A DNA stretch of 64,000 nucleotides. Source: Tragulus kanchil (lineage: Eukaryota > Chordata > Mammalia > Artiodactyla > Tragulidae). The stretch lies in the NCBI GenBank assembly GCA_022376925.1, contig JAIOJX010000005.1, forward strand, positions 15,714,501 to 15,778,500. The letters are read 5' to 3'. A program made the position numbers and the translations under genes. Of the stretch, positions 12,164 to 22,700 are shown piece after piece. Positions within the stretch are counted from its first letter, which is position 1, and each line of letters begins with the position of its first letter. Under the pieces are notes generated by a model. That model saw only the letters and a list, made by a program, of their open reading frames with translations, was not told where the DNA came from and searched no databases.

Positions 12164-13018
12164 ATTGTTCAATAGCTCACTTGTGTCCAACTCTTTGAGA
12201 CCACATGGACTGGGGTATGCCAGGCTTCCCTGTCCTTCAGCATCTTGCAGAGCTTGCTCAAACTCATGTCCATTGACTCAATGATGTCATCCAGCCATCT
12301 CATTCTCTGTTGTCCCCTTCTCCTTCTGCCTTCAATCTTTCCCAGCAACGGGGTCTTTTCTAATGAGTCGGCTCCTCCCATCAGGCAACCAAAGTATTAG
12401 AGCTTCAACATAAGACCTTCCAATGAATATTCAGGGTTGATTTCCTTTAGGATTGACTTGGTTTGATCTCCTTGCAGTCCAAGGGACTCTTTAAGAGTCT
12501 TCTCCAGCACCACAGTTCAAAGGCATCACTTCTTTGGTACTCAGCCTTCTTTGTGGTTCAACACTTGCATCCATACATGACTACTTGGAAAACCATAGCT
12601 TTGACTAGACAGACCTTTGTCAACAAAGTGATGTCTCTGCCTTTTAATACTCTGTCTAGGTTTGTCATAGCTTTTCTTCCAAGGAGCAAATGTCTTTTAA
12701 TTTCATGTCTGCAGTTACCGTCTGCATTGATCTTGAAACCCCCCAAAATAAAGTCTATCACTGTTTTCCGTTGTTTCTCTATTTTCTATGAAGTCATAGG
12801 ACCCAGTCTGAGTTTTATGAATGTTGAGTTTTAAGCCAGCTTTTTCACTCTCCTATCCCCTTCATCAAGAGGCTCTTTAGTTCCTCTTTGCTTTCTGCCA
12901 TTAGGATGGTATCATCTGCATATCTGAGGTTATTGATATTCTCTCAGTGGTCTTGATTCCAGCTTGTGCTTCATCCACCTGGCATTTTGAATGATGTACT
13001 TTGCATATAAGTTAAATA
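12164..13018 (-). mobile_element. BovB LINE, 5'-truncated, with target duplication
   Basis: A dead BovB copy of 855 bp. The minus strand encodes the C-terminal end of the reverse transcriptase ORF in broken frames, including NADGNCRHEIKRHLLLGRKA, DITLLTKVCLVKAMVFQVVM and, nearer the 3' end, GRRRRGQQRMRWLDDIIESM. A perfect 9-bp target duplication agcatgagt lies at 12155-12163 and 13019-13027. The 5' truncation is the usual result of incomplete target-primed reverse transcription. Confidence 0.93.
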
Positions 13019-13109
13019 AGCATGAGTGAAAAAATCCTTTTTAAATCACTCAGACTTCATGTTTACTTTAATCTCAGATTATGGACTTGCCAAGAGGTAT
13101 TTTCTTTTA

Positions 13110-13189
13110 GGCTTTCCTCGTGACTCAGATGGTAAAGAATCTGCCTGCAATGGGGTTCAATCCCGGGGTTGGGAAGATCCTTTAGAAAG
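13110..13189 (+). mobile_element. Bov-tA SINE head fragment
   Basis: Only the tRNA-like head and B-box region (ctcagatggtaaagaatctg, ggggttgggaagatcc) are present. The Bov-A body is missing. Confidence 0.8.
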
Positions 13190-13688
13190 TGCTTCTAATT
13201 TAGGCTATAGCATTAAAGTGATAGGATTTAAAATAAGACATTTGACAATTTATAGCAAAAAATGATATGAATTTTTTTTTTTTTTTTTTTTTGCTTTTTG
13301 GGAGGTTCTTTTTTGTTTCATGGTGGTGGAGTCAGGGAATGTAAATGTATTATTAGCTTGATTCTCCCCTTTGGTTATTCTTTAATCACCTATGGTAGCA
13401 AGCCATGCCTGGAGTGACTGCTGCAAACCTTCTCAGATTTTTTAAACTCTTATTATTCTAAGTTACTACTAAGACTCAGTAAATTAAGAGTCAAGAACTC
13501 TGGGTCCTAGTTTTCATGTTGCCACTGCATGACTTTCATCTTGTCTGGGTCTTACGCCATGTCTATAAATAGGTGTTGAAACAAATCTTCTTGAGTATCT
13601 TTCTAGCACTGTTGATCTGTAATTCCAGGAAATCAGAGTCACATACTGCCAGCTATTTTGGGTTAGGGATCTTAAACACAATTTAAAA

Positions 13689-14109
13689 ATAGCTTTGACT
13701 AGAACCTTTGTCAACAAAGTGATGTCTCTGCCTTTTAATACTCTGTCTAGGTTTGTCATAGTTTTTCTTCCAAGGAGCAAATGTCTTTTAATTTCATGTC
13801 TGCAGTTACCGTCTGCATTGATCTTGAAACCCCCCAAAATAAAGTCTATCACTGTTTTCCGTTGTTTCTCTATTTTCTATGAAGTCATAGGACCCAGTCT
13901 GAGTTTTATGAATGTTGAGTTTTAAGCCAGCTTTTTCACTCTCCTATCCCCTTCATCAAGAGGCTCTTTAGTTCCTCTTTGCTTTCTGCCATTAGGATGG
14001 TATCATCTGCATATCTGAGGTTATTGATATTCTCTCAGTGGTCTTGATTCCAGCTTGTGCTTCATCCACCTGGCATTTTGAATGATGTACTTTGCATATA
14101 AGTTAAATA
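13689..14109 (-). mobile_element. BovB fragment (third partial copy)
   Basis: The 5' portion of the truncated BovB at 12164-13018, repeated in duplication E copy 2, with the right target duplication at 14110-14118. Confidence 0.9.
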
Positions 14110-14200
14110 AGCATGAGTGAAAAAATCCTTTTTAAATCACTCAGACTTCATGTTTACTTTAATCTCAGATTATGGACTTGCCAAGAGGTATTTTCTTTTA

Positions 14201-14280
14201 GGCTTTCCTCGTGACTCAGATGGTAAAGAATCTGCCTGCAATGGGGTTCAATCCCGGGGTTGGGAAGATCCTTTAGAAAG
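14201..14280 (+). mobile_element. Bov-tA SINE head fragment (second copy)
   Basis: Duplicate of 13110-13189, carried in duplication E. Confidence 0.8.
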
Positions 14281-15076
14281 TGCTTCTAATTTAGGCTATA
14301 GCATTAAAGTGATAGGATTTAAAATAAGACATTTGACAATTTATAGCAAAAAATGATATGAATTTTTTTTTTTTTTGCTTTTTGGGAGGTTCTTTTTTGT
14401 TTCATGGTGGTGGAGTCAGGGAATGTAAATGTATTATTAGCTTGATTCTCCCCTTTGGTTATTCTTTAATCACCTATGGTAGCAAGCCATGCCTGGAGTG
14501 ACTGCTGCAAACCTTCTCAGATTTTTTAAACTCTTATTATTCTAAGTTACTACTAAGACTCAGTAAATTAAGAGTCAAGAACTCTGGGTCCTAGTTTTCA
14601 TGTTGCCACTGCATGACTTTCATCTTGTCTGGGTCTTACGCCATGTCTATAAATAGGTGTTGAAACAAATCTTCTTGAGTATCTTTCTAGCACTGTTGAT
14701 CTGTAATTCCAGGAAATCAGAGTCACATACTGCCAGCTATTTTGGGTTAGGGATCTTAAACACAATTTAAAAATATTAAGAACCAGGTTTAAGTATATCT
14801 TGGTCTTACAAGTCAAGGAATCAATGATGCTTAACTCATGTCCAGCTTTTCCCCCAGAACACGCTGTACTGTATTTTCAGAGTTCTTTTGTAAGCATGGC
14901 TAGCCATGCTTTTAAAAGTATATATTTGACCAGATTTTTCTGATGTGTAAGTATATTTCCCATTTATGCAAGAGTTTTTTTTTCTTTGGCATTCAGAAAG
15001 TTTCCCGAGGATGTAGTGGAATTATGTCTGATTTGTTCAACTTGTTTTCACTCTTTTTTCTAAAAAGAGATACATG

Positions 15077-15300
15077 GGGCTTCCCTGTGATCCAGTGGGT
15101 AGAAACTCCAGCTTGCAGTGCAGGGGGCACTGGTTCGATCACTGGCCCAGGAGGATCCCACGTGCCATGGAGCGGCTGGACTGGTGTGTCCAGTTACGAG
15201 CCAGCACTCTGGAGCATGTGTGCCCAGACCCAGAGCTCTGCAACGAGAGAGGCCACTGCAATGGGAGGCCCACACAGGCCAAAGAATAAAGATGGATGAA

Positions 15301-15340
<40 letters not shown>

Positions 15341-15379
15341 AAAAGAGGCCGAAATTAAAAAAAAAAAAAAAAAAAAAAA
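15077..15379 (+). mobile_element. tRNA-Glu-headed SINE, GGATGAAAATA-tailed type, expanded CAA tail
   Basis: Complete element: head ggcttccctgtgatccagtg, B box ggttcgatcactggccc, body with ggccactgcaatgggaggcc, then gatggatgaaaa. The tail has expanded into about 13 CAA units (15302-15339) followed by a run of A. The open frames that read as polyglutamine or polyvaline across here are repeat artefacts. Confidence 0.92.
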
Positions 15380-15433
15380 GACGTGGATGCCAAAATCCAC
15401 TTTTTCTCAAGATGAGTCAACTTTGTGTGTGTA

Positions 15434-15620
15434 TGAGGTGCTTAGTCGCAACCCCATGGGTTGTAGCCTGCCTAGCTCCTCTGTTCATGGAATTCTCCAG
15501 TCAAGAATACTGGAGTGGGTTGCCGTGCCCTTCTACAAGGGATCTTCCTGACCCAGGAATCTAACCTGCGTCTTCTGCATTGCAGCCAGATTTTTTACCG
15601 TCTGAGCCACCAGGGAAGCG
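15434..15620 (-). mobile_element. Bov-tA SINE
   Basis: Complete element in reverse: Bov-A body (gtgcttagtcgc ... gaatactggagtgggttgcc), then the tRNA-like head ending ccaccagggaagc. Likely target duplication caacttt at 15418-15424 and 15621-15627. Confidence 0.88.
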
Positions 15621-15627
15621 CAACTTT

Positions 15628-16204
15628 TTTTATAAGTGTTCACAACCACTGTTAAGTTATTACTTTTGTTTAGATTTCCTTTCTTTCTCCAAACAGCTTA
15701 AGTAAAAAAAAAATCAAGTATCGACAAGGTTCAGTGAGCAGATTGTGAAATAGACTACTTCTAAGAACACCTCTAAGCCCACATTCCCATCCTAAGCCAG
15801 TAAACAAGAGTGACAAAGACTTAAAATTTTCCTTTAGTCCTCCTGAATTGTAAGACCCTCGGAAAGTAGTGGCAGGCTCCCTTTTGAAGGATGTAGTGGC
15901 ACAGCGGTGGCTACACTTAACATTCAGCTCTCCGATCCTGAAAACATTTTGTTTACCATCTGTCCGGATGAAAGGATCAAGTGACCAAGCTTTTAGGATT
16001 GGCTGTCATGTGCTTTAATGGTGGGATCAGTGTCACAGGTTTCTTTCTCTGGCTATTGATTGACTTTTCTCAGAGCCCAAAGTAAGCTGATCACAGAACC
16101 ATGAAGCCACGGACTCTGGCTGAGGGCACATCTAGGTTATATTAATATCATTGATATCTTCATGAGTTGGTAAGGGGAATGAGTGATTTATGAAAACCAG
16201 TTCA
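15628..16204. other. Unannotated stretch
   Basis: About 580 bp with no recognised repeat, gene or RNA. Confidence 0.45.
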
Positions 16205-16212
16205 GTTGTTTG

Positions 16213-16471
16213 GGGTTTTGTTTTTTTGACCATTTCTGTTGGTCTTTCATTTATTTCCATCCGTCTTTGCTCTTTGGCCTGTGTGGGCCTCCCATTGCAG
16301 TGGCCTCTCTCGTTGCAGAGAGGCGCATGCGTTCCAGAGCTCCGGCTCGGTCGTTGGACACAGGTCCAGCCGCTCTGCGACACGTGGGATGTTCCCAGGC
16401 CAGGGAGCAAACCGGCGCCCCTTGCACTGCAAGGCGGTGTCCTTACCCACTGGACCACCAGGGAAGCCCTG
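16213..16471 (-). mobile_element. tRNA-Glu-headed SINE, GGATGAAAATA-tailed type
   Basis: Complete element in reverse, with its head at 16390-16471 (ttacccactggaccaccagg). Target duplication gttgtttg at 16205-16212 and 16472-16479. The 131- and 127-residue frames over it are SINE readings, not genes. Confidence 0.87.
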
Positions 16472-16489
16472 GTTGTTTGTTTCTATGTA

Positions 16490-16605
16490 GACAATCCAGT
16501 ATTCTTGCCTGTAAAGTCCCCATGGACAGAGGAGCCTGGTGGGCTACAGTCTGTGGGGTCACAAAGAGTCTGACTTGACAGCAACTAAACAACAAACAAC
16601 AATGT
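16490..16605 (+). mobile_element. Bov-A unit
   Basis: Bov-A body without the tRNA head: ccagtattcttgcctgtaaa ... gtctgtggggtcacaaagag ... gcaactaaacaac. Probably a 5'-truncated Bov-tA. Confidence 0.8.
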
Positions 16606-17630
16606 TCTGGATTGTTTAATTTGTGCTCTTTAAACATTTTTTTTCATATTGCAGTTTTATGTAGTTATGGGAGCATTTTGTTACTTTAGGGAGCTATTAA
16701 TGGTGGAGAAAGTTATTCATAATGATTGTCGTTCTTGTTTGTAAAATATACATATGAGAATCAGAAACTGCCTGAAAATATAAGCCTATTGGATTGTACC
16801 AATTCAGCAGCAAATAAAATGCTGTTTATGTAATACAATTCAATTTTGGGGAAAGCAGGATGTGACATTTGGACAACCGTTACTTATTTTGTATTCCCAA
16901 AACATTATTTTCATTCTCGATTTTCAACTGAATCTTAAATATAAAGACAGTTTCAGCGCATTTACCCAAAGACAGAAAAATAACTACTCGAGATACAAAC
17001 ATGACTCAATCAGAAGAATTCTTACTGAGCTTAAAGTCCCCTGTACAAAAGTACCATTCCATGCTTTAGAAAACTTGAAAAGAGTGATCTTAGTGGAGCA
17101 ATCTTATCATCTTCATCTCTGCATCTTACCTGGACTTAAGCACCGGTTACTTACCATGGAGAGCAGTGTTAGAAAGAGTAAGTCAGTGTCTCCAGGTTTC
17201 ACTTAACTCTGAGGAATGCTTAAGCTCCCAAGGCCGAGGTAATGCACTGTAGACTTTCTGTATATTTGAGAACCACAGTCATGGGGTCTCTCCATAGGTA
17301 TGAGAGGTATGGAGCATGAGGTATTTACTGAATCCTTGGTGCCCCAGATCTCAACTGAGCTAAGCCAGAATCCACATGTCACAGCTTGGCTTAATTGGTG
17401 AGGACTGTCAACTGGATGGAATGCAGTGACACAGAGGCTGTCCTGAAATATGTTCAATTTGATGGTATGAGAGAGATGTGCATTTTGTATGATTATTTTC
17501 AGTGGAACACTTGCTAATTTAGACATGCTCTCTTAGCCTTCGAGTAACAAGGAGTGTCGACTGCTTGATTATAGCCGTTTCTCCAAGTTCAGTGGAAGAT
17601 ATTAAGCAAATCCTAATAAATAGATGACCC
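16606..17630. other. Unannotated stretch
   Basis: About 1 kb without a recognisable repeat. Open frames at 16862-17206 (+) and 17203-17526 (-) match nothing I know and show no splice or promoter context. Confidence 0.45.
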
Positions 17631-17631
17631 A

Positions 17632-17725
17632 GGGCTTCCCTGGTGGCTCAGACAATAAAGAATCCACCTGCAATGAGGATGACCTGGGTTCAGTCCCTGG
17701 GTTGGGAAGATTCCCTGAAGAAGGG
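17632..17725 (+). mobile_element. Bov-tA SINE, 5' half (split by an LTR)
   Basis: Head ggcttccctggtggctcaga, B-box region and the start of the body. The element is interrupted at 17726 by a solo LTR and resumes at 18239. Confidence 0.9.
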
Positions 17726-18233
17726 TGTCCCGACCCGCAGGCTTCGTCAGCGCAGACCTAGGATTCATCAACGCAGGCCCAAAAGGGGGAGAGTGGGAAC
17801 TGAGAGGACAAGAGACAGGAGAAATGGAGACAAGACAGGAGTCTGATCAAGTCTCGTTTTATTGCGGAAACAAGGGGATATTTATGCTACACAGAAACAG
17901 GAAGGAGCTACTCATAAGCCAATCATGTAAAAGGTCAGATGCACACGTGCTTCCGACCCCATAGGAATGCAAGGGAAGCATGCACTGATCACGAGCACGG
18001 AAACTAGGAACAACCTATCAGAGCAATATGCACACGCCTTAAACCACACCCCCCTACATCCACCAGGCGCCATCTTTGTGCAAACATGACGATGCTCCTA
18101 AACTGGAGGCTGCAAAGTGCGGCCAGGGCTCATGCATGAAAGGCTCTGCTAGGTGCCATCTTAAGTGGCGCATTGCAGCATTCATGCGCGGGAGGCTATA
18201 GAGTATAGCCGGTCTGCCCCGCGGTCCCGGACA
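17726..18233 (-). mobile_element. Solo ERV LTR inside a Bov-tA
   Basis: A 508-bp LTR with ends tgtcccgacc and tcccggaca (TG...CA) and a minus-strand AATAAA at 17858-17863. A 5-bp target duplication aaggg lies at 17721-17725 and 18234-18238. It shares long stretches with the 401-bp LTR at 10311 (gagagtgggaactgagagg; gacaggagtctgatcaag). It is about 107 bp longer because of an extra stretch near the 5' end of the LTR and a longer 3' edge. No viral genes are left. Confidence 0.9.
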
Positions 18234-18238
18234 AAGGG

Positions 18239-18330
18239 AAAGTCCAGTATTCTTGCCTGGGGAATTCCATGGCTCGTCCCTGGGTCACAAAGAGTCAGAC
18301 ATGACTGAATGACTTTCACCTCACTTCACT
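18239..18330 (+). mobile_element. Bov-tA SINE, 3' half
   Basis: The Bov-A body resumes with ccagtattcttgcctgggg and ends gtcagacatgactgaatg. Together with 17632-17725 it makes one ordinary element that predates the LTR insertion. Confidence 0.88.
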
Positions 18331-18360
18331 GGGTTTTTAGTGAATAGGCCCATAAGATTT

Positions 18361-18590
18361 CTGGGCTTCCCAGATGACGCTAGTGGTAAAGCATCTGCCT
18401 GCCAATCCCGGAGATGCATGTGATGCAGGTTCGATCCCTAGGTCTGGAAGATCCCTGGCGGGAGGAAATGGCAAGCCTCTCAGGTATTCTTGCCTTGGAA
18501 AATTCCGTGGGCAGAGGAGGCTGGTGGGCTGTAGTCCATGGGGCCACAAAGAGTCCTACTTGACTGAGCATTTGAACACACACAAGATGT
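18361..18590 (+). mobile_element. Bov-tA SINE
   Basis: Complete: head ggcttcccagatgacgctag, B box ggttcgatccctagg, body ggaggaaatggcaagcc ... tggggccacaaagagtcc. Confidence 0.92.
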
Positions 18591-19644
18591 CTCTTAGCAA
18601 CTATTCCCAGAACAATGAGCTGTATTCTTAGGGTACTTAGCATTTGAGGTAAGTGCAGGTTTTTTTTTTTTTTCATTCCCTCTTGAGAAGTTTTACAGCA
18701 CACTTGAGTAACTGTACCTACATGGCCTAAGGGAATGTTGACAATAACGAGTTTAATATTTGGAAAATCACCGTTTGAGCTTATCTAAGTAAAAGCAAAT
18801 TAAGGAGCAGGCAAGCCATAGTTCTTGCGTCAGTGTCCTGTTAGCGGATCTCTGCTGGGCTCTGAGGGCAGGAGTGAGCCGTGTCTCCTGAGTGAGTGTT
18901 GGGTCCATAGTTTGCATCAGCTGCTGTTGCTAAGTGTCTGTTATGCGGGGCCCCTGACCCCTTTCCACTTTCAGAACAAGAATAGAACTAATTGAAGCCC
19001 GAGGACGCAGTGCATTCCAGAATATATTTACTTCTAAGCAGTAATCTCTTCCACATCCTTCAAAGCAACCAAGAACTTTTTTTTTTTTTGTCACTTGGAA
19101 GTTTTTTGATATTGGATTTGGAACTCTTAAGGATCAAATGTGTCCCCCAAATATAATACAGATAATCCAGTTTGTACATAGTTCTAAACTTTTCATAATA
19201 AACTCCATGAAGCCATTCATGTTCTTTCATTCTGTTAGAACTGTGTGCTGTGTTAACTTTTACCCAAAGCAACCAGTGTTTAGAGAGGGTCTTCTGGCAG
19301 TTAGTTATTTCCTGTGTTGCCTGAGTCTGCATCCATAGCCCTCTGTAGGCCAAATCATAAACTTGGTAAAATTTGCTAATTTGTCTTCCTTTTGTTTAAG
19401 TTTTCTCTCCTGCTCAGAAGCCCTGAGCCTCCTTCCCGTTAAATCCCAGCATAGGACAAAATCGCTCCTTCACTACAGTTCAAAAAAAAAATCCGGTCTT
19501 CAGAAGGAATGTAAAACCCAAACACAAAGGTATAATTAATCAAAAATAATGACCAGAAATAGGAAAGCTCTAGCTTTGGTGCCCCTGAATTAGCTTCGTC
19601 TAAAACAACAGGGACACATGGTTCATAGTTCATGCTGCATGTAC

Positions 19645-19805
19645 TTAGAGCCGGAAGACCTGGGTCCGAGCCTGGCTCAGTCTTGCTCTCAGCACTCCAT
19701 CATTCTCAGCGTCAGTTGGCATCTTGTACCTGGAGGCTGTAGTGATTCTGTGAGGTAGTCTCTGGTTTTTGTAAACTGTGAAGCACTTTAGCAAGGGTTC
19801 TTTTT
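19645..19805 (+). mobile_element. MIR
   Basis: MIR-type wording: agccggaagacctgggtccg, then a gap, then gtgaggtagtctctgg and a tail at gtgaagcactttagcaagg. Old and diverged. Confidence 0.55.
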
Positions 19806-20785
19806 GTTAATTGCTTTTAAAGTTCAAGGAACTTTCAAAGTAGGAAGTCAGAAGTCCTAACCTTTGGGACCGGGAAACATCTTCTAAGCATACCGAGCCT
19901 GTTTCCTGGTCATGAAAACCTAGAGATTGAAGCAGAATATCTATAAAGTGCTTTTCAATCCCCGGGAATAATTCCAAAAAAAATGAAATACGGAGTCTTT
20001 CGCTGTTGGGTTGGGGGGGGCCGTGTCTCCTGAGTGAGTGTTGGGTCCATAGTTTGCATCAGCTGCTGTTGCTAAGTGTCTGTTATGCGGGGCCCCTGAC
20101 CCCTTTCCACTTTCAGAACAAGAATAGAACTAATTGAAGCCCGAGGACGCAGTGCATTCCAGAATATATTTACTTCTAAGCAGTAATCTCTTCCACATCC
20201 TTCAAAGCAACCAAGAACTTTTTTTTTTTTGTCACTTGGAAGTTTTTTGATATTGGATTTGGAACTCTTAAGGATCAAATGTGTCCCCCAAATATAATAC
20301 AGATAATCCAGTTTGTACATAGTTCTAAACTTTTCATAATAAACTCCATGAAACCATTCATGTTCTTTCATTCTGTTAGAACTGTGTGCTGTGTTAACTT
20401 TTACCCAAAGCAACCAGTGTTTAGAGAGGGTCTTCTGGCAGTTAGTTATTTCCTGTGTTGCCTGAGTCTGCATCCATAGCCCTCTGTAGGCCAAATCATA
20501 AACTTGGTAAAATTTGCTAATTTGTCTTCCTTTTGTTTAAGTTTTCTCTCCTGCTCAGAAGCCCTGAGCCTCCTTCCCGTTAAATCCCAGCATAGGACAA
20601 AATCGCTCCTTCACTACAGTTCAAAAAAAAAATCCGGTCTTCAGAAGGAATGTAAAACCCAAACACAAAGGTATAATTAATCAAAAATAATGACCAGAAA
20701 TAGGAAAGCTCTAGCTTTGGTGCCCCTGAATTAGCTTCGTCTAAAACAACAGGGACACATGGTTCATAGTTCATGCTGCATGTAC

Positions 20786-20945
20786 TTAGAGCCGGAAGAC
20801 CTGGGTCCGAGCCTGGCTCAGTCTTGCTCTCAGCACTCCATCATTCTCAGCGTCAGTTGGCATCTTGTACCTGGAGGCTGTAGTGATTCTGTGAGGTAGT
20901 CTCTGGTTTTTGTAAACTGTGAAGCACTTTAGCAAGGGTTCTTTT
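20786..20945 (+). mobile_element. MIR (second copy)
   Basis: Duplicate of 19645-19805 within duplication F. Confidence 0.55.
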
Positions 20946-21150
20946 TTTTTTTTAATTGCTTTTAAAGTTCAAGGAACTTTCAAAGTAGGAAGTCAGAAGT
21001 CCTAACCTTTGGGACCGGGAAACATCTTCTAAGCATACCGAGCCTGTTTCCTGGTCATGAAAACCTAGAGATTGAAGCAGAATATCTATAAAGTGCTTTT
21101 CAATCCCAGGGCATTTTATAATTCCATGAAATAAATGAAGACTCTGACAG

Positions 21151-21555
21151 CTAGTACCGGGAATGCAGAGGTGGCAGGAGTTTGAACAGAAAGATGAGTT
21201 AGAGGAATAAAGGAGATGACAATGAGGGCGAAATTGGCCTTCCTCCTCCCAGAGGCCTTTGGAAACTGTAGAACCAGAGGCAGATGGGAGTGTGTGGGAC
21301 AGGAGCCCTGGGACATGGAGGCGTTGATTGGATGGGTTTGTGGATTTGGGGTGGAGATTGCAGGGAGCAGAGTGATCAGGATGATTAGACTTGCGTGGGC
21401 CCTGTTGCCAGGTGGGTAGGATCTAAGGCTGCAGGAATTTTGGTTGTGGGCAAGCCCAGGGGTGAAAGTGGCAGAATTCCATCATGACAACCAGTAGCTT
21501 CTCACCCGTCTCCCCTCTGCGACCCACTGAGCAGGGAGAAAGCTCCACTCGGACA
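21151..21555. other. Unannotated stretch
   Basis: G-rich sequence (21150-21420) with no gene or repeat I can name. Confidence 0.4.
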
Positions 21556-21559
21556 ACTC

Positions 21560-21985
21560 TTCCCTGATTAAGATCCTCTAACAGCTGTCATTGTATTGAG
21601 ATTAAAAATACAAATTCCTTAAGTCGGCTTTCAGGTGCTTGACTAAGTCTACCTTCTGTCCACTCTGCCTCTTTCATTCTGAATTCCAGGCGTTCTGGCT
21701 AGTTTGAAGTCACCAAGATTTTCTTGAGTTGGGGCTTTATTGTGCGTTGTCTCCCCACCATTCTTCTTGGGGTTAGCTTTGATTTTGAGGGGATCTTAAC
21801 TAAAGTATTGCTTCAGACAGGCTTTCGCTGACTGCTCTATGTATAGTCATCTCTGCCCCTGTCTAAGCCCTGTGATTGTTTCCTTGACAACCACAATCTA
21901 TAGTTTTTATACCCTTGCAAGGTGTCTCACTAAAGAATTCTTTGTCAAATGATGCGATGAATGAGAAGCTTACATTCTTTTCTTC
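21560..21985 (+). mobile_element. L2 LINE 3' end
   Basis: The order of words follows the L2 3' end: aagatcctctaacagctgtc, attccttaagtcggc, ttctgtccactctgcctc, then gccctgtgattg. Diverged, no coding capacity. It spans the start of duplication G. Confidence 0.6.
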
Positions 21986-22202
21986 CCTTTTCTCTCTTCT
22001 CTGTTTTCATTTAATCTTTCCCTCATTTTTTCAGTCTATGTAGCTTTTATAAACTAGATTATGAAAGTTTCTATCCGTGTCAAAAAAAAAGGATTTGACA
22101 GTATTTAAGTGTGTAAGGAAGAAATAAAGGTCACTAAAATTCCATCACCCAGAGGAAGTCAGATCAGAACTGACCTTTTCTTATATATTCGTAAAATCTA
22201 CT

Positions 22203-22425
22203 GGGCTTCCCCCGTGGCTCAGCAGTAAAGAATCTGCCTGCCATTCAGGAGACCCAGGAGACATGGGTTTGATCGCTGGGTCAGGAAGATCCCTTGCAAA
22301 AGGGCATGGCAACCCATTCCAATATTTTTCCCTGGGAAATCCCATGGACAGAGGAGCCCGGTGGGCTATTTATAATAGTCCATGAGGTCATAAAGAGTTC
22401 GACATGACTGAAGCAAATGAACAAA
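22203..22425 (+). mobile_element. Bov-tA SINE
   Basis: Complete: ggcttcccccgtggctcagc, B-box region ggtttgatcgctgg, and a body ending agagttcgacatgactg. It has a small internal insertion (tttataatag). Confidence 0.9.
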
Positions 22426-22700
22426 GCATAGAATCTATTTCTTAATTTTAAATAGCAGTTGAGAGCCATATTTTTGTTTTCAAAATTTGAAACCAAGTTG
22501 CTTTCCCCTTGAAAGGTCTTCAACTCATTGGATCTGTGTGTGCTTTTCCTCCTGTTGCCCCTGGTGTTCTTCTTTTCTGTTCCAGTGAGTCAGGCTGGTC
22601 CTGCATTTTTTTAGGCGTAATCCGGTGGCATTTATCTTTGGTTAAAAAAAAGTCGCGGTTATTCTTGTCTTGAGCTGCCAGCATCGGTGGCATTTCAGTG

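Larger units (their letters stand above)
10583..12787. repeat. Tandem duplication D (10583-11694 and 11695-12787)
   Basis: Direct copies offset by about 1.1 kb, both starting ggcagcagtaggc within the LTR. The first 110 bp of copy 2 are degraded (ctaggccgccaacacatcc; gtgacccaccccgg), then the copies become identical. Its copy 1 overlaps the end of duplication C, and its copy 2 overlaps the start of duplication E. Confidence 0.93.
12595..14775. repeat. Tandem duplication E (12595-13688 and 13689-14775)
   Basis: Direct copies offset by 1094 bp. Copy 2 begins inside the BovB with agctttgactagaacctttg, missing a few bases (gactagacagaccttt in copy 1). A T run differs (about 23 T at 13270, about 16 T at 14361), and one substitution is seen (catagctt versus catagttt). 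As a result, 193 bp of BovB occur three times, at 11502, 12595 and 13689. Confidence 0.93.
18878..21150. repeat. Tandem duplication F (18878-20019 and 20020-about 21150)
   Basis: Direct copies offset by 1142 bp, both starting gccgtgtctcctgagtg. The last 60 bp of copy 1 (19962-20019) are a corrupted version of 21105-21160 (ggaataattccaaaaaaaat versus ataattccatgaaataaatg) and end in a run of G. Copy 2 has longer T runs and one substitution (gaagcc to gaaacc). This is the clearest example of a low-quality contig tail. Confidence 0.93.

Noticed and set aside
12463..12834. A 123-codon plus-strand frame
   Set aside because: It is antisense to the BovB reverse transcriptase region. The minus strand carries the recognisable, broken BovB protein.
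15060..15410. Polyglutamine, polyleucine and polyvaline frames
   Set aside because: They read the CAA tail expansion of a SINE in different frames.
9201..18233. The two LTRs as ends of one provirus
   Set aside because: Target duplications differ (ctttat versus aaggg), each LTR has its own pair, and no ERV internal sequence lies between them.
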